Source: Puniceibacterium confluentis (GTDB lineage: Bacteria; Pseudomonadota; Alphaproteobacteria; Rhodobacterales; Rhodobacteraceae). From it: 64,000 nucleotides of DNA. Under the pieces are notes generated by a model, which searched no databases, was not told the DNA's origin, and worked only from the letters and a program-made list of their open reading frames with translations. Positions 29,862 through 37,671 of the stretch are shown one piece after another (the first letter of the stretch is position 1; the number at the start of each line of letters is the position of its first letter). The stretch covers positions 1 through 64,000 of the forward strand of contig NZ_VOJI01000014.1 in assembly GCF_007923445.1 (NCBI RefSeq), read 5' to 3'. The position numbers were made by a program, and so were the translations under genes.

Positions 29862-31483
29862 GCACGCTTGGACCCTCGGCACATGTCGACAGCTTCACCC
29901 GGGACAACCTGCCGCCGCCCGGGATGTGGCCGGACTTTGTGCTCGATGGCTTTGACTACCCCGAGCGGTTGAATGCCGGGGTGGAACTGACCGACGCCAT
30001 GGTTGCCAAGGGCTTTGGCGATCACACCGCGCTGATCGGCAACGGGCGCAGGCGCACCTACAAGGAACTGGCCGACTGGACCAACCGGCTGGCGCATGTG
30101 CTGGTCGAGGATCTCGGCGTCCGTCCGGGCAATCGCGTGCTGATCCGATCCGCCAACAACCCGGCGATGGTGGCCTGCTGGCTGGCGGCGACCAAGGCGG
30201 GGGCGGTGGTGGTCAACACCATGCCGATGCTGCGCGCGGGCGAGTTGGGCGCCATTGTCGACAAGGCCGAGATCAGCCATGCCCTGTGTGACACCCGGCT
30301 GATGGACGAGCTGGCGGCCTGCGCCAAGACCAGCAAGTTCCTGAGATCCGTGGTCGGCTTTGACGGCACGTCGAACCATGACGCCGAGCTGGACCGGCTG
30401 GCGCTGGAGAAATCGGTGCTGTTTGACGCGGTGCCGACAGGGCGGGACGATGTGGCGCTGCTGGGGTTCACCTCGGGGACCACCGGCACCCCCAAGGCGA
30501 CGATGCATTTCCACCGCGACCTGATGATCATCGCCGACGGCTACGCCCGCGAGGTGCTGGCGGTCACCCCCGAGGATGTCTTTGTCGGCTCGCCTCCGCT
30601 GGCCTTTACCTTTGGCCTTGGCGGGCTGGCACTGTTCCCGCTGCGCTTTGGTGCGGCGGCGACGCTGCTGGAAAATGCCTCGCCGCCGAACATGATCGAG
30701 ATCATCCAGAAGTATAAGGCGACGATCTGCTTTACCGCGCCGACCGCCTACCGAGTGATGTTGCAGGCGATGGAAGAAGGTGCCGATCTCTCGAGCCTGC
30801 GCGCTGCGGTGTCGGCCGGGGAAACCCTGCCCGCGCCGATCTACGAGGCGTGGATGGCACAGACCGGCAAGCCGATGCTCGACGGGATCGGCGCCACCGA
30901 GATGCTGCATATCTTTGTGACCAACCGGTTTGACGATCACCGCCCGGCCTGCACCGGCAAGCCGGTCACCGGCTACGAGGCCAAGGTGATTGGCGAGGAC
31001 GGACAGGAGGTGCCGCGCGGCACGGTCGGGCGGCTGGCGGTGCGCGGGCCGACCGGGTGCCGCTATCTCGCCGATGACCGCCAAAAGGGCTATGTGCTGG
31101 ATGGCTGGAACATCACCGGCGATGCCTTCGTGATGGACGATGACGGCTATCTGCACTTTGCCGCCCGCAACGACGACATGATCGTGTCGTCGGGTTACAA
31201 TATCGCCGGTCCCGAAGTCGAGGCGGCGCTGTTGGCCCATTCCGCGGTGTCGGAGTGTGCGGTGATCGGGGTGCCGGACGCAGCCCGCGGCATGATCGTC
31301 GAGGCGCATATCGTGCTGGCCGAGGGGCAGGCGCCGGATGCGGCGACAGTCAAGATGTTGCAGGACCATGTGAAGGCGACGATCGCGCCCTTCAAATATC
31401 CCCGTTCCGTGAAATTCTGCACGGCCCTGCCGAAAACCCAGACCGGCAAGATCCAGCGCTTTGCCCTGAAACCCAAGGGGTGA
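29858..31483 (+). CDS. 2-Aminobenzoate-CoA ligase (anthranilate-CoA ligase)
   Basis: 541 residues of the benzoate-CoA ligase group of adenylate-forming enzymes. Phosphate-binding motif TSGTTGTPKATMHFHRD near 205-220, GIGATEMLHIF near 343, GWNITGDAFVMDDDGY near 425, and the C-terminal catalytic Lys region KTQTGKIQRFALK. It activates anthranilate with ATP and CoA, the entry step to the monooxygenase/reductase. The start at 29858 overlaps the micro-ORF; an upstream ATG at 29840 has no site. Confidence 0.87.
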   Translation: MSTLGPSAHVDSFTRDNLPPPGMWPDFVLDGFDYPERLNAGVELTDAMVAKGFGDHTALIGNGRRRTYKELADWTNRLAHVLVEDLGVRPGNRVLIRSANNPAMVACWLAATKAGAVVVNTMPMLRAGELGAIVDKAEISHALCDTRLMDELAACAKTSKFLRSVVGFDGTSNHDAELDRLALEKSVLFDAVPTGRDDVALLGFTSGTTGTPKATMHFHRDLMIIADGYAREVLAVTPEDVFVGSPPLAFTFGLGGLALFPLRFGAAATLLENASPPNMIEIIQKYKATICFTAPTAYRVMLQAMEEGADLSSLRAAVSAGETLPAPIYEAWMAQTGKPMLDGIGATEMLHIFVTNRFDDHRPACTGKPVTGYEAKVIGEDGQEVPRGTVGRLAVRGPTGCRYLADDRQKGYVLDGWNITGDAFVMDDDGYLHFAARNDDMIVSSGYNIAGPEVEAALLAHSAVSECAVIGVPDAARGMIVEAHIVLAEGQAPDAATVKMLQDHVKATIAPFKYPRSVKFCTALPKTQTGKIQRFALKPKG

Positions 31484-31541
31484 CGCGCCCCGCACCGACC
31501 GGATGCCGCCGGCATCCATAACCCCAGCAAGGAGACCTGAA

Positions 31542-31988
31542 ATGACTGCCAACCCCGGAGTGACCCCTGCCGCCGATGCCCTCGAAGGCACCGCCTGGAA
31601 TGTGGTCGGGCATATCTACACGCCCAAGCTGCACACGGCCAATGCCATGATCTGGCACGCCGAAATCCCCGATGGCACCTTTGTGCCGCCGCATATCCAC
31701 CCGACCCAGGACGAATGGATAACCATGCTGACCGGCACTCTTGAGGTCGAATTCGGAGCTGATGTGCACAAGGCCGGTCCGGGCGACACGGTGCGGATGC
31801 CGATGGGCATCGCGCACGGCATCTTCAACCGGTCGGGGCAGACGGCGACCTGTGTGTTCGGCGTGGCGCCGTCGCGCAAGATCTTTGATCTGTTCGGGGC
31901 GCTGGATGGCGTGACGGACCCGGCCGAACTGGTGCGGATCTCGGCAGAGCACGAGGTCGACTTCCTGCCGCCGCCCGACGCCGCCTGA
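31542..31988 (+). CDS. Cupin-domain protein, paralogue 2
   Basis: 148 residues from the ATG at 31542 (AAGGAG upstream). Motif 1 FVPPHIHPTQDEWITMLTG and motif 2 GDTVRMPMGIAHGIFN supply a His/His/Glu/His metal set. Ends AEHEVDFLPPPDAA. It is a clear paralogue of the cupin in the left arm. Position between the CoA ligase and a flavin monooxygenase suggests an enzymatic step on a pathway intermediate; the reaction is unknown. Confidence 0.75.
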   Translation: MTANPGVTPAADALEGTAWNVVGHIYTPKLHTANAMIWHAEIPDGTFVPPHIHPTQDEWITMLTGTLEVEFGADVHKAGPGDTVRMPMGIAHGIFNRSGQTATCVFGVAPSRKIFDLFGALDGVTDPAELVRISAEHEVDFLPPPDAA

Positions 31989-32016
31989 GGCCCCCCAACA
32001 GTATGGAGTGATCAAA

Positions 32017-33504
32017 ATGGTAAAGCGCAAGAAGGTCGCCGTCATCGGCGGCGGTATCAGCGGGCTGGCTGCGGCCAAGGCTTTTGACGAAAAGGGCCAC
32101 AGGGTCGTGGGGTTTGAACGCAGCCATGATTTTGGCGGCGTATGGGAGCTGTCCCGCTCTTATCCGGGGGTGCAGACGCAGTCACCCAAGGATCTGTACC
32201 GCTTTACCGATCTTCCCATGCCGGCAGACTACCCGGAATGGCCCAAGGGCGCGCAGGTGCATGCCTACCTGCATGCCTACGCCGCCAAGCATCAGCTCGG
32301 GCGGCTGTTCCGGATGAACGCCCGCATCGTCACCATGGAGCGGCGTGCCGACGGGGCGCCGGGCTGGACGCTGACCATCGAGGAGGCCGGGCAGCAGCGG
32401 CGCGAGGATTTCGATTTCGTCGCGCTGTGTACCGGGCAGTTTTCCGACAAGAACATGCTGAGTTTTCCGGGGCAGGCGGCGTTCGAGGCCGGCGGCGGAA
32501 CTGTCATGCACTCTTCGGATTACACCGACCCGGAAATCGCGCAGGGCCGGGACGTGGTGGTGTTGGGCGGGTCGAAGTCGGCCACCGATCTTGCAGTGAA
32601 TGCCGCACAGAACGGCGCCAGATCGGTCACGCTGGTCTATCGCGAAAACGTCTGGCGCATCCCGTACTTTGTCGGCGGCATCAATTTCAAGCGCTTGCTG
32701 TACATGCGCGCGCAGGAACAGCAGTTCAACACCTGGGGCAAGTCCCCGGTGCAGCGTGTCGTCGCGGCACTGCTCAAACCGCTGGTCTGGGCCAACTTCC
32801 GTGGGCTCGAGACGCTGCTCAAAGCGCAGCTGGGGCTGAAGAAATGGGACATGGTGCCGGACGCGCCGATCGAAAAGACGGTCTCGTGTTCGGTTCCCAT
32901 CGTCACGCCGGGGCTGTTCGAGGGGTTCCGGGACGGAACCATTCGCCCGGTGCGCGGGACGTTTGACCACTACGGGCCGGGCCACGTGGTGCTGAGCACC
33001 GGCGAGACGATACCCTGCGACGTGGCCGCTCTGGCCGTGGGCTGGAAACTGGGGGTGCCGGTGATCCCCGATGCCTACCGGCAGCGGCTTGTCGATCCCG
33101 ACGGTCAGTATCGGGTCTACCGGCTGGCAGTGAATCCGGATCTGCCCGATATGGGGTTTGTCGGCTTCAATTCCAGCTTTTGCACCGTGTTGTCCGCCGA
33201 GATGATCGCCAACTGGCTGGTACGCTATGCGGACGGGCAATTGGCGCAGCAGCCGTCCGAGGCCGAAATGCGCGCCAATATCGACATGATGCTGGCCTGG
33301 AAACGCACCGAACGCCCGGCGGCGCAGGTCTATGGCGGGCTGTGTTCCGCGCCGTTCCATTTCAGGCATTTCGACGAATTGCTGGCCGACATCGGCGCGG
33401 GCGTGCGCAAACGCGACAACCCGCTGGCCGAACAGTTCAGTTACCCGGACGCAGACAGCTATGGACGCTACCTCGCCTCGGCACCGCAGTATCATGCAGG
33501 CTGA
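32017..33504 (+). CDS. Flavin-containing monooxygenase (class B-like) of unknown substrate
   Basis: 495 residues from the ATG at 32017; a GTG at 32008 would add three residues. FAD motif VAVIGGGISGLAAAKAF at the N-terminus, second dinucleotide site VVVLGGSKSATDLAVNAAQ near 185 for NADPH. The FxGxxxHxxxY/F fingerprint of FMOs is only partly kept (SFPGQAAFEAGG... MHSSDY), so a reductase role cannot be excluded. These enzymes N- or S-oxygenate or perform Baeyer-Villiger reactions; ring opening of an oxo-cyclohexene intermediate would fit the context but is speculative. Confidence 0.7.
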   Translation: MVKRKKVAVIGGGISGLAAAKAFDEKGHRVVGFERSHDFGGVWELSRSYPGVQTQSPKDLYRFTDLPMPADYPEWPKGAQVHAYLHAYAAKHQLGRLFRMNARIVTMERRADGAPGWTLTIEEAGQQRREDFDFVALCTGQFSDKNMLSFPGQAAFEAGGGTVMHSSDYTDPEIAQGRDVVVLGGSKSATDLAVNAAQNGARSVTLVYRENVWRIPYFVGGINFKRLLYMRAQEQQFNTWGKSPVQRVVAALLKPLVWANFRGLETLLKAQLGLKKWDMVPDAPIEKTVSCSVPIVTPGLFEGFRDGTIRPVRGTFDHYGPGHVVLSTGETIPCDVAALAVGWKLGVPVIPDAYRQRLVDPDGQYRVYRLAVNPDLPDMGFVGFNSSFCTVLSAEMIANWLVRYADGQLAQQPSEAEMRANIDMMLAWKRTERPAAQVYGGLCSAPFHFRHFDELLADIGAGVRKRDNPLAEQFSYPDADSYGRYLASAPQYHAG

Positions 33505-33937
33505 GCGCGTGCCGGGGGCCGGGCAGGGGCGGGCATTCCATTTTGCCCAGAAGGTACTGTTCAAACACTGTGATCCTGCGGGCATCGTCTTTTATCCGCG
33601 TTACTTCGAGATGATCAACGATTGTGTCGAGGCGTTCTTTGACGAGGCTCTGGACTGGCCGTTCGAGACCATCCACACCACCGGCGCAATTCCCACGGCC
33701 GAGATTTCGGCAACCTTCCGGCGGGTGTCGCGCCACGGCGATCATCTGGACTTTGCCCTGGCACATGCCGTTCCGGGGCGCACGTCGCTGGGGCTTGTCT
33801 TTACTGTCACCTGCGGCGATGAGCTGCGCTTCGAAGCCCGCTCGACGATCGTGAACGTCGACACTGTGGGCAAACCCCTGCCTTGGCCGGATGCCCTGCG
33901 TGCCCGGCTGACATCTGACACCGGAGACACCCGATGA
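33494..33937 (+). CDS. 4-Hydroxybenzoyl-CoA thioesterase-family protein
   Basis: 147 residues of the hot-dog fold with the 4HBT signature HCDPAGIVFYPRYFEMINDCVEAFF (catalytic Asp in CDPAG). It hydrolyses acyl-CoA thioesters, possibly to recover CoA from dead-end aminobenzoyl-CoA species. Start ATG at 33494 lies 11 bp inside the monooxygenase gene; the stop overlaps the RidA gene. Confidence 0.82.
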   Translation: MQAERVPGAGQGRAFHFAQKVLFKHCDPAGIVFYPRYFEMINDCVEAFFDEALDWPFETIHTTGAIPTAEISATFRRVSRHGDHLDFALAHAVPGRTSLGLVFTVTCGDELRFEARSTIVNVDTVGKPLPWPDALRARLTSDTGDTR

Positions 33938-34338
33938 CACACCGCATCATTCACCCCGATGGCTGGAAACCCGCCAAGGGTTACGCCAACGGCATGCTGG
34001 GAGCGGATGGCACGCTGTATGTCGGCGGGCAGATCGGCTGGACCGGCGACCAGGTTTTCGAGGCCCGGGACTTCATCGGCCAGATGGAACAGGCATTGCG
34101 AAACATCCTTGCCGTTGTCGAGACAGCGGGCGGACGGGCCGATGACATCCTGCGGCTGACCTGGTTCGTGACGGACAAGCGGACGTACCTCGCGCATCAG
34201 TCCGAGATCGGGGCCGTCTATCGCCGCGTTCTGGGGCGACACTTTCCGGCCATGACCATGGTGGTCGTCTCGGCGCTGGTCGAGGACGAGGCCCTGCTCG
34301 AGATTGAGGCTACAGCCTTCATCGGGCCCGGAACCTAG
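33934..34338 (+). CDS. RidA/YjgF-family enamine/imine deaminase
   Basis: 134 residues. Conserved GMLGADGTLYVGGQIGWTG near the N-terminus and LRLTWFVTDKRTYL near 73. The Arg that RidA proteins use to bind carboxylates (usually in a C-terminal P-A-R-x motif) is not in its canonical place, suggesting a different substrate. In an anthranilate pathway, an enamine or imine formed from the amino-dearomatised CoA ester is an obvious target. Last gene of the right arm. Confidence 0.8.
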   Translation: MTHRIIHPDGWKPAKGYANGMLGADGTLYVGGQIGWTGDQVFEARDFIGQMEQALRNILAVVETAGGRADDILRLTWFVTDKRTYLAHQSEIGAVYRRVLGRHFPAMTMVVVSALVEDEALLEIEATAFIGPGT

Positions 34339-34352
34339 GCGCTGCGGCGGCG

Positions 34353-34937
34353 CTACAGCGGCGCCGGGTTCAGGCCCGCGCGGCGTTCGCGCTTGTAGTC
34401 CCAAACCTCTTGTCGCGGGCGCCACTTGTAGGCGCTGTCGTCGCGCGGCGCGCCCCAGTAAAGTGCGCCGCCAAACCGCCAGGGGTCGAGTATCAGACCG
34501 TCGAACATGCCGTCGCCGCGGGCGCTGATCACGACCGAACTGTGTTCGATGCGAAAGGTTGCGTCTGCATTTGCGATCGACTGGTGCAGCGCGAGCGTGT
34601 CAAAGTCCTCCTGCATCAGGCGCGCCTCCATGTCATGGGCCCAGTGCCAGCACAGGCCACGCGGGCGCAGTCCCGCGTTGACCTTCATGTTATGCACAAT
34701 GGCCGAATCCGTGACATTGTACGCCACGGCCAGCTGCCGGGGGTACTGCACGGCCACGCGGGCGGCCCGCGCTGCCTCGGCCGGATCGACCTGCGGGCCA
34801 AGTGCAAGGATAGCCTGTGTCAGTTCGATGATCTTGACGTCATCCGGGGTGGCGCGCATCTCGGGGGAGGTTGCGCAACCGCCGAGTGCAATGGCTGCCA
34901 GCAGAGACATGAGACAGGCGATGTTTCTGAAAATCAT
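34353..34937 (-). CDS. Hypothetical lipoprotein
   Basis: 194 residues from the ATG at 34937. Lipoprotein signal MIFRNIACLMSLLAAIALGGC with lipobox LGGC near residue 21. The mature part is soluble, contains a GLCWHWAHDMEARL segment near 110, and ends with basic residues (WRPRQEVWDYKRERRAGLNPAPL). Not recognised. It converges on the RidA gene with 14 bp between stops. Confidence 0.62.
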   Translation of the reverse strand: MIFRNIACLMSLLAAIALGGCATSPEMRATPDDVKIIELTQAILALGPQVDPAEAARAARVAVQYPRQLAVAYNVTDSAIVHNMKVNAGLRPRGLCWHWAHDMEARLMQEDFDTLALHQSIANADATFRIEHSSVVISARGDGMFDGLILDPWRFGGALYWGAPRDDSAYKWRPRQEVWDYKRERRAGLNPAPL

Positions 34938-35334
34938 GCAAGCTTTCGGGTCTGAAAGTTGATGCGCGGAGGGCATCGGGCGGGTCCAAACGCCAGTTTA
35001 TGAAAGATTGCTCTGGATGAAAAGTGCGCCGATGACTGGCGCCCGATGGGGCGCAAATACTTGCCAACTCCAGCCGGTGAATTGGAAAAGGATTTTCCAG
35101 CCAGGCTTTACCTGAATTAAATACATGTCTAGATTGAATACAGAATTCTCTAATCTACTGATGATTTTTTATTTGGGCAGTAGGTGTCGCCCCAATCGCG
35201 GGCAATTCCGTCTGGCGCCAAATGTGTTTGGTTTTTCTGACTGTGCTCGGATGCCGGGAGATTGGAAATGAACGGTTCCGGCGTCGTAACAGGGGACCAT
35301 TTCACAGCCTGCGTGTCCCCCTGGAGGCGTGGGA
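34938..35334. promoter_or_regulatory. 397-bp intergenic region with a local AT-rich tract and a perfect palindrome
   Basis: No convincing gene. It separates the divergently transcribed lipoprotein and histidine kinase genes. It contains TGGAAAA-gga-TTTTCCA (35083-35099, perfect 7-bp arms), followed at 35110-35175 by DNA much richer in A and T than the surroundings, probably the promoter segment. GGAGG at 35323-35327 is the kinase ribosome binding site. Confidence 0.45.
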
Positions 35335-37389
35335 ATGTTTGAGGCTCCCAAGCCGATACCTCTGCCGCCGAGTTCCCAAGACCACCGGGTCGCGATCCGC
35401 TTCCGCAGGTACGGCCTGTGGCTGGCCTGGTTGAGTATTGCTGCTGGCAGCGTGACGCTGATCCTGGGATGGGCTTTCGGCATTCCCCTGTTCGTCCGGA
35501 TTGTCGATGGATACCCGGCGATGGTGCCGGAAACGGCGATGGCGGTTCTGTTTGGCGGCTGTGGCGTCGTGCTGAGTTATGCCTATGGCTTGTGTTGGGC
35601 CAAGGTGATCTGTGGTCTGTTGATTCTCGCGCTGGTCAGCGTCGAAAACCTTCTGCGTCCCTTCGAACCCGTTGACTTCAGGCAGGACCGCATGTCGATC
35701 GCCACCAGCCTGGCCAATGTCCTTCTGGCAGCGACACTGCTGACCCGCAGCCTGCCCGACAGCCGGTCCGGGCTGTGGGCTGTCAGCTTTGCCACGCTTG
35801 GGCTGAGTGTGGTGGCGATTCCGGTGCTGGGCTTCATCTTCAATGCCCAAGCGCTGTTGGCCAATGCGCTGTACTCGGACATGTCTTTGCAGACAGCCGT
35901 TTCGTTGTTTGCGCTGTTTATGTCGTTGCTGATGATCGAACCCAAGGTCGGCTGGATCGGTGTTCTGGCCGCACCCGAGCGCGGCAGTGAAATGGCCCGC
36001 AAGATCCTGCCGGTGATCGTGCTTGGGCCGGTGGTTCTGTGCGGTCTGGCGCTGTTCGCCGCCCGGCACGAAATCCTGACGCCGGATCTGCGGGCTGCGG
36101 TTCTGACATTTGCGATGATTTTCACCACCGTGGCGGCGGCACTCCATTTTGCCGATCTGATAAACATGTCCGAGCGGCGGGCGCATCTGGCAAACGCGAT
36201 GCTGCGCGACAGCGAACGTGCCCGGCAGGAGACGGAACTGGCCGTTGTGCGGGCGCAAAAGGTAGAGGCGCTGGGCAATCTCGTGGGCGGGGTCGCGCAT
36301 GACTTCAACAACACGCTGACGGTCATTCTGGGCAACCTCGAACTGATGCAGGAAGACGCCGACAACGGCCGGCAAACGCCCTATGTGAAAGAGGCGATCA
36401 CGGCGTCCAGGCAGGCCGCAGAGCTGACACGGCAACTGCTGGCCTACGGACGCACGTCGCGTCCGGAACCTTCGCTCTGCGACCTGGGTGGCGTGATTCA
36501 GGCGGCACTGACCATGTTCGGGCGCATCTGCCCGGCGAATATTTCCCTGTTGACGGACCTTGCCTCGGATCACGCGGTGGTCGAGGTCGATGCGGCGAAC
36601 ATGCAGCAGGCCCTGCTGAACATTCTGATCAACGCCCGCGACGCCCAGCCGGATGGCGGCGAAATTCTCGTATCCACCGAAATTTCCCGGTATTCCCGCG
36701 CGACGGTCCAGGGCTTCAGCGACAACGAGACATTGCCGGACGGCACCTATGTCACCGTCTCTGTGCGCGACCGCGGTCCGGGCATTTCGCCGGAAATCCT
36801 GGCCCGCGCGACGGAACCGTATTTCACCACGAAACAGGTCGGCGCCGGTTCCGGTCTGGGGCTTTCGGTGGTCTCCGGCTTCTGCCGTCAGTCCGGCGGC
36901 GGGTTGATGCTGGCCTCTGAACCCGGGCAGGGCGCGCGGGTGTCCATGGTGTTTCCGTTACAGCGCGGCACTGTCGTGAAACCGACCGGAGCACCGGAGT
37001 CGGCGCGGGCGGATGACATCACGCGCCGAGACATCCTGATCGTCGATGACGAGGTGCAGGTGACCAGGGTGCTCGCCCGGCAGCTGTTGCTCGACGGACA
37101 TCGGGTGCGGGTCGCGCCGAACGCCGAACAGGCGCTGGCGATGTTGGCGGCGGAACCGCTGCCGGACCTGGTACTTTCGGATCTGGTGATGCCGGGGAAT
37201 GTGCAGGGCGACGCTTTGGCGCGGATCATCGCGGACCGGCACCCATCGGTGCGGGTGATTGTCATGTCGGGGTACGAATCAGCCCGCCGTCGCGGCCAGA
37301 TGGACGCGACCGGTGACATGCCATTCCTTCAGAAACCCATTGACCGCACCCAGCTGCGCGCCGCCGTGAGCGCGGCATTTTCCCGGTAA
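35335..37389 (+). CDS. Membrane-anchored hybrid histidine kinase
   Basis: 684 residues. About eight hydrophobic segments in residues 25-275 form an integral membrane sensor. A short coiled region leads to the dimerisation domain with the phospho-acceptor His in GGVAHDFNNTLTVILGNLELM near 320. The ATPase domain carries NILINARDAQPDGG, DRGPGISPE and GAGSGLGLSVV. A receiver domain follows (ILIVDDEVQ, phospho-acceptor Asp in LVLSDLVMPG, Lys in LQKPID). I used ATG 35335 with GGAGG 7 bp upstream; a GTG at 35329 is too close to that site. No separate response regulator is adjacent, so its output partner is unknown. Confidence 0.85.
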   Translation: MFEAPKPIPLPPSSQDHRVAIRFRRYGLWLAWLSIAAGSVTLILGWAFGIPLFVRIVDGYPAMVPETAMAVLFGGCGVVLSYAYGLCWAKVICGLLILALVSVENLLRPFEPVDFRQDRMSIATSLANVLLAATLLTRSLPDSRSGLWAVSFATLGLSVVAIPVLGFIFNAQALLANALYSDMSLQTAVSLFALFMSLLMIEPKVGWIGVLAAPERGSEMARKILPVIVLGPVVLCGLALFAARHEILTPDLRAAVLTFAMIFTTVAAALHFADLINMSERRAHLANAMLRDSERARQETELAVVRAQKVEALGNLVGGVAHDFNNTLTVILGNLELMQEDADNGRQTPYVKEAITASRQAAELTRQLLAYGRTSRPEPSLCDLGGVIQAALTMFGRICPANISLLTDLASDHAVVEVDAANMQQALLNILINARDAQPDGGEILVSTEISRYSRATVQGFSDNETLPDGTYVTVSVRDRGPGISPEILARATEPYFTTKQVGAGSGLGLSVVSGFCRQSGGGLMLASEPGQGARVSMVFPLQRGTVVKPTGAPESARADDITRRDILIVDDEVQVTRVLARQLLLDGHRVRVAPNAEQALAMLAAEPLPDLVLSDLVMPGNVQGDALARIIADRHPSVRVIVMSGYESARRRGQMDATGDMPFLQKPIDRTQLRAAVSAAFSR

Positions 37390-37506
37390 AAAGCACAGCC
37401 GACCAAAGAGTCCCGGGGGCCACATCCGGTTCGGACCACGCGCGCACGTACAGGGATAAGAGCCAGCGACTGCCTCTGAACCGGGAACTGAAAAGCGGGG
37501 GGGTAA

Positions 37507-37583
37507 TGGTGGCGTGGGGGAGACTTGAACTCCCGACCTATCGATTATGAGTCGATCGCTCTAACCAACTGAGCTACCGCGCC
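37507..37583 (-). tRNA. tRNA with anticodon CAT (Met elongator, or Ile2 if lysidine-modified)
   Basis: A complete 77-nt cloverleaf with encoded CCA: acceptor GGCGCGG/CCACGCC, D arm GCTC/GAGC, anticodon stem ATCGA/TCGAT with loop CTCATAA, variable AGGTC, T arm GGGAG-TTCAAGT-CTCCC. One acceptor pair is C5 with A68, a mismatch. I cannot separate elongator Met from Ile2 by sequence inspection alone; Met is favoured by the G1-C72, G2-C71 acceptor. Not initiator, as it lacks the C1xA72 mismatch. Confidence 0.9.
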
Positions 37584-37671
37584 GTACCGTGCGGCTGGGT
37601 ACGAAAGCTGGCGGGCGTCGTCAAGCGGAAATTCGGGGGCCGGGTCATTGCGTCTGACCCGGCGCGCCACG

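Noticed and set aside
29495-31591. 698-codon minus-strand open frame
   Set aside because: Antisense to the 2-aminobenzoate-CoA ligase; no domain and many His/Arg/Gly.
34338-34365. Bidirectional terminator between ridA and the lipoprotein gene
   Set aside because: CGCTG/CAGCG gives only a short stem with bulges and no T-run, and it overlaps the coding end of the lipoprotein.
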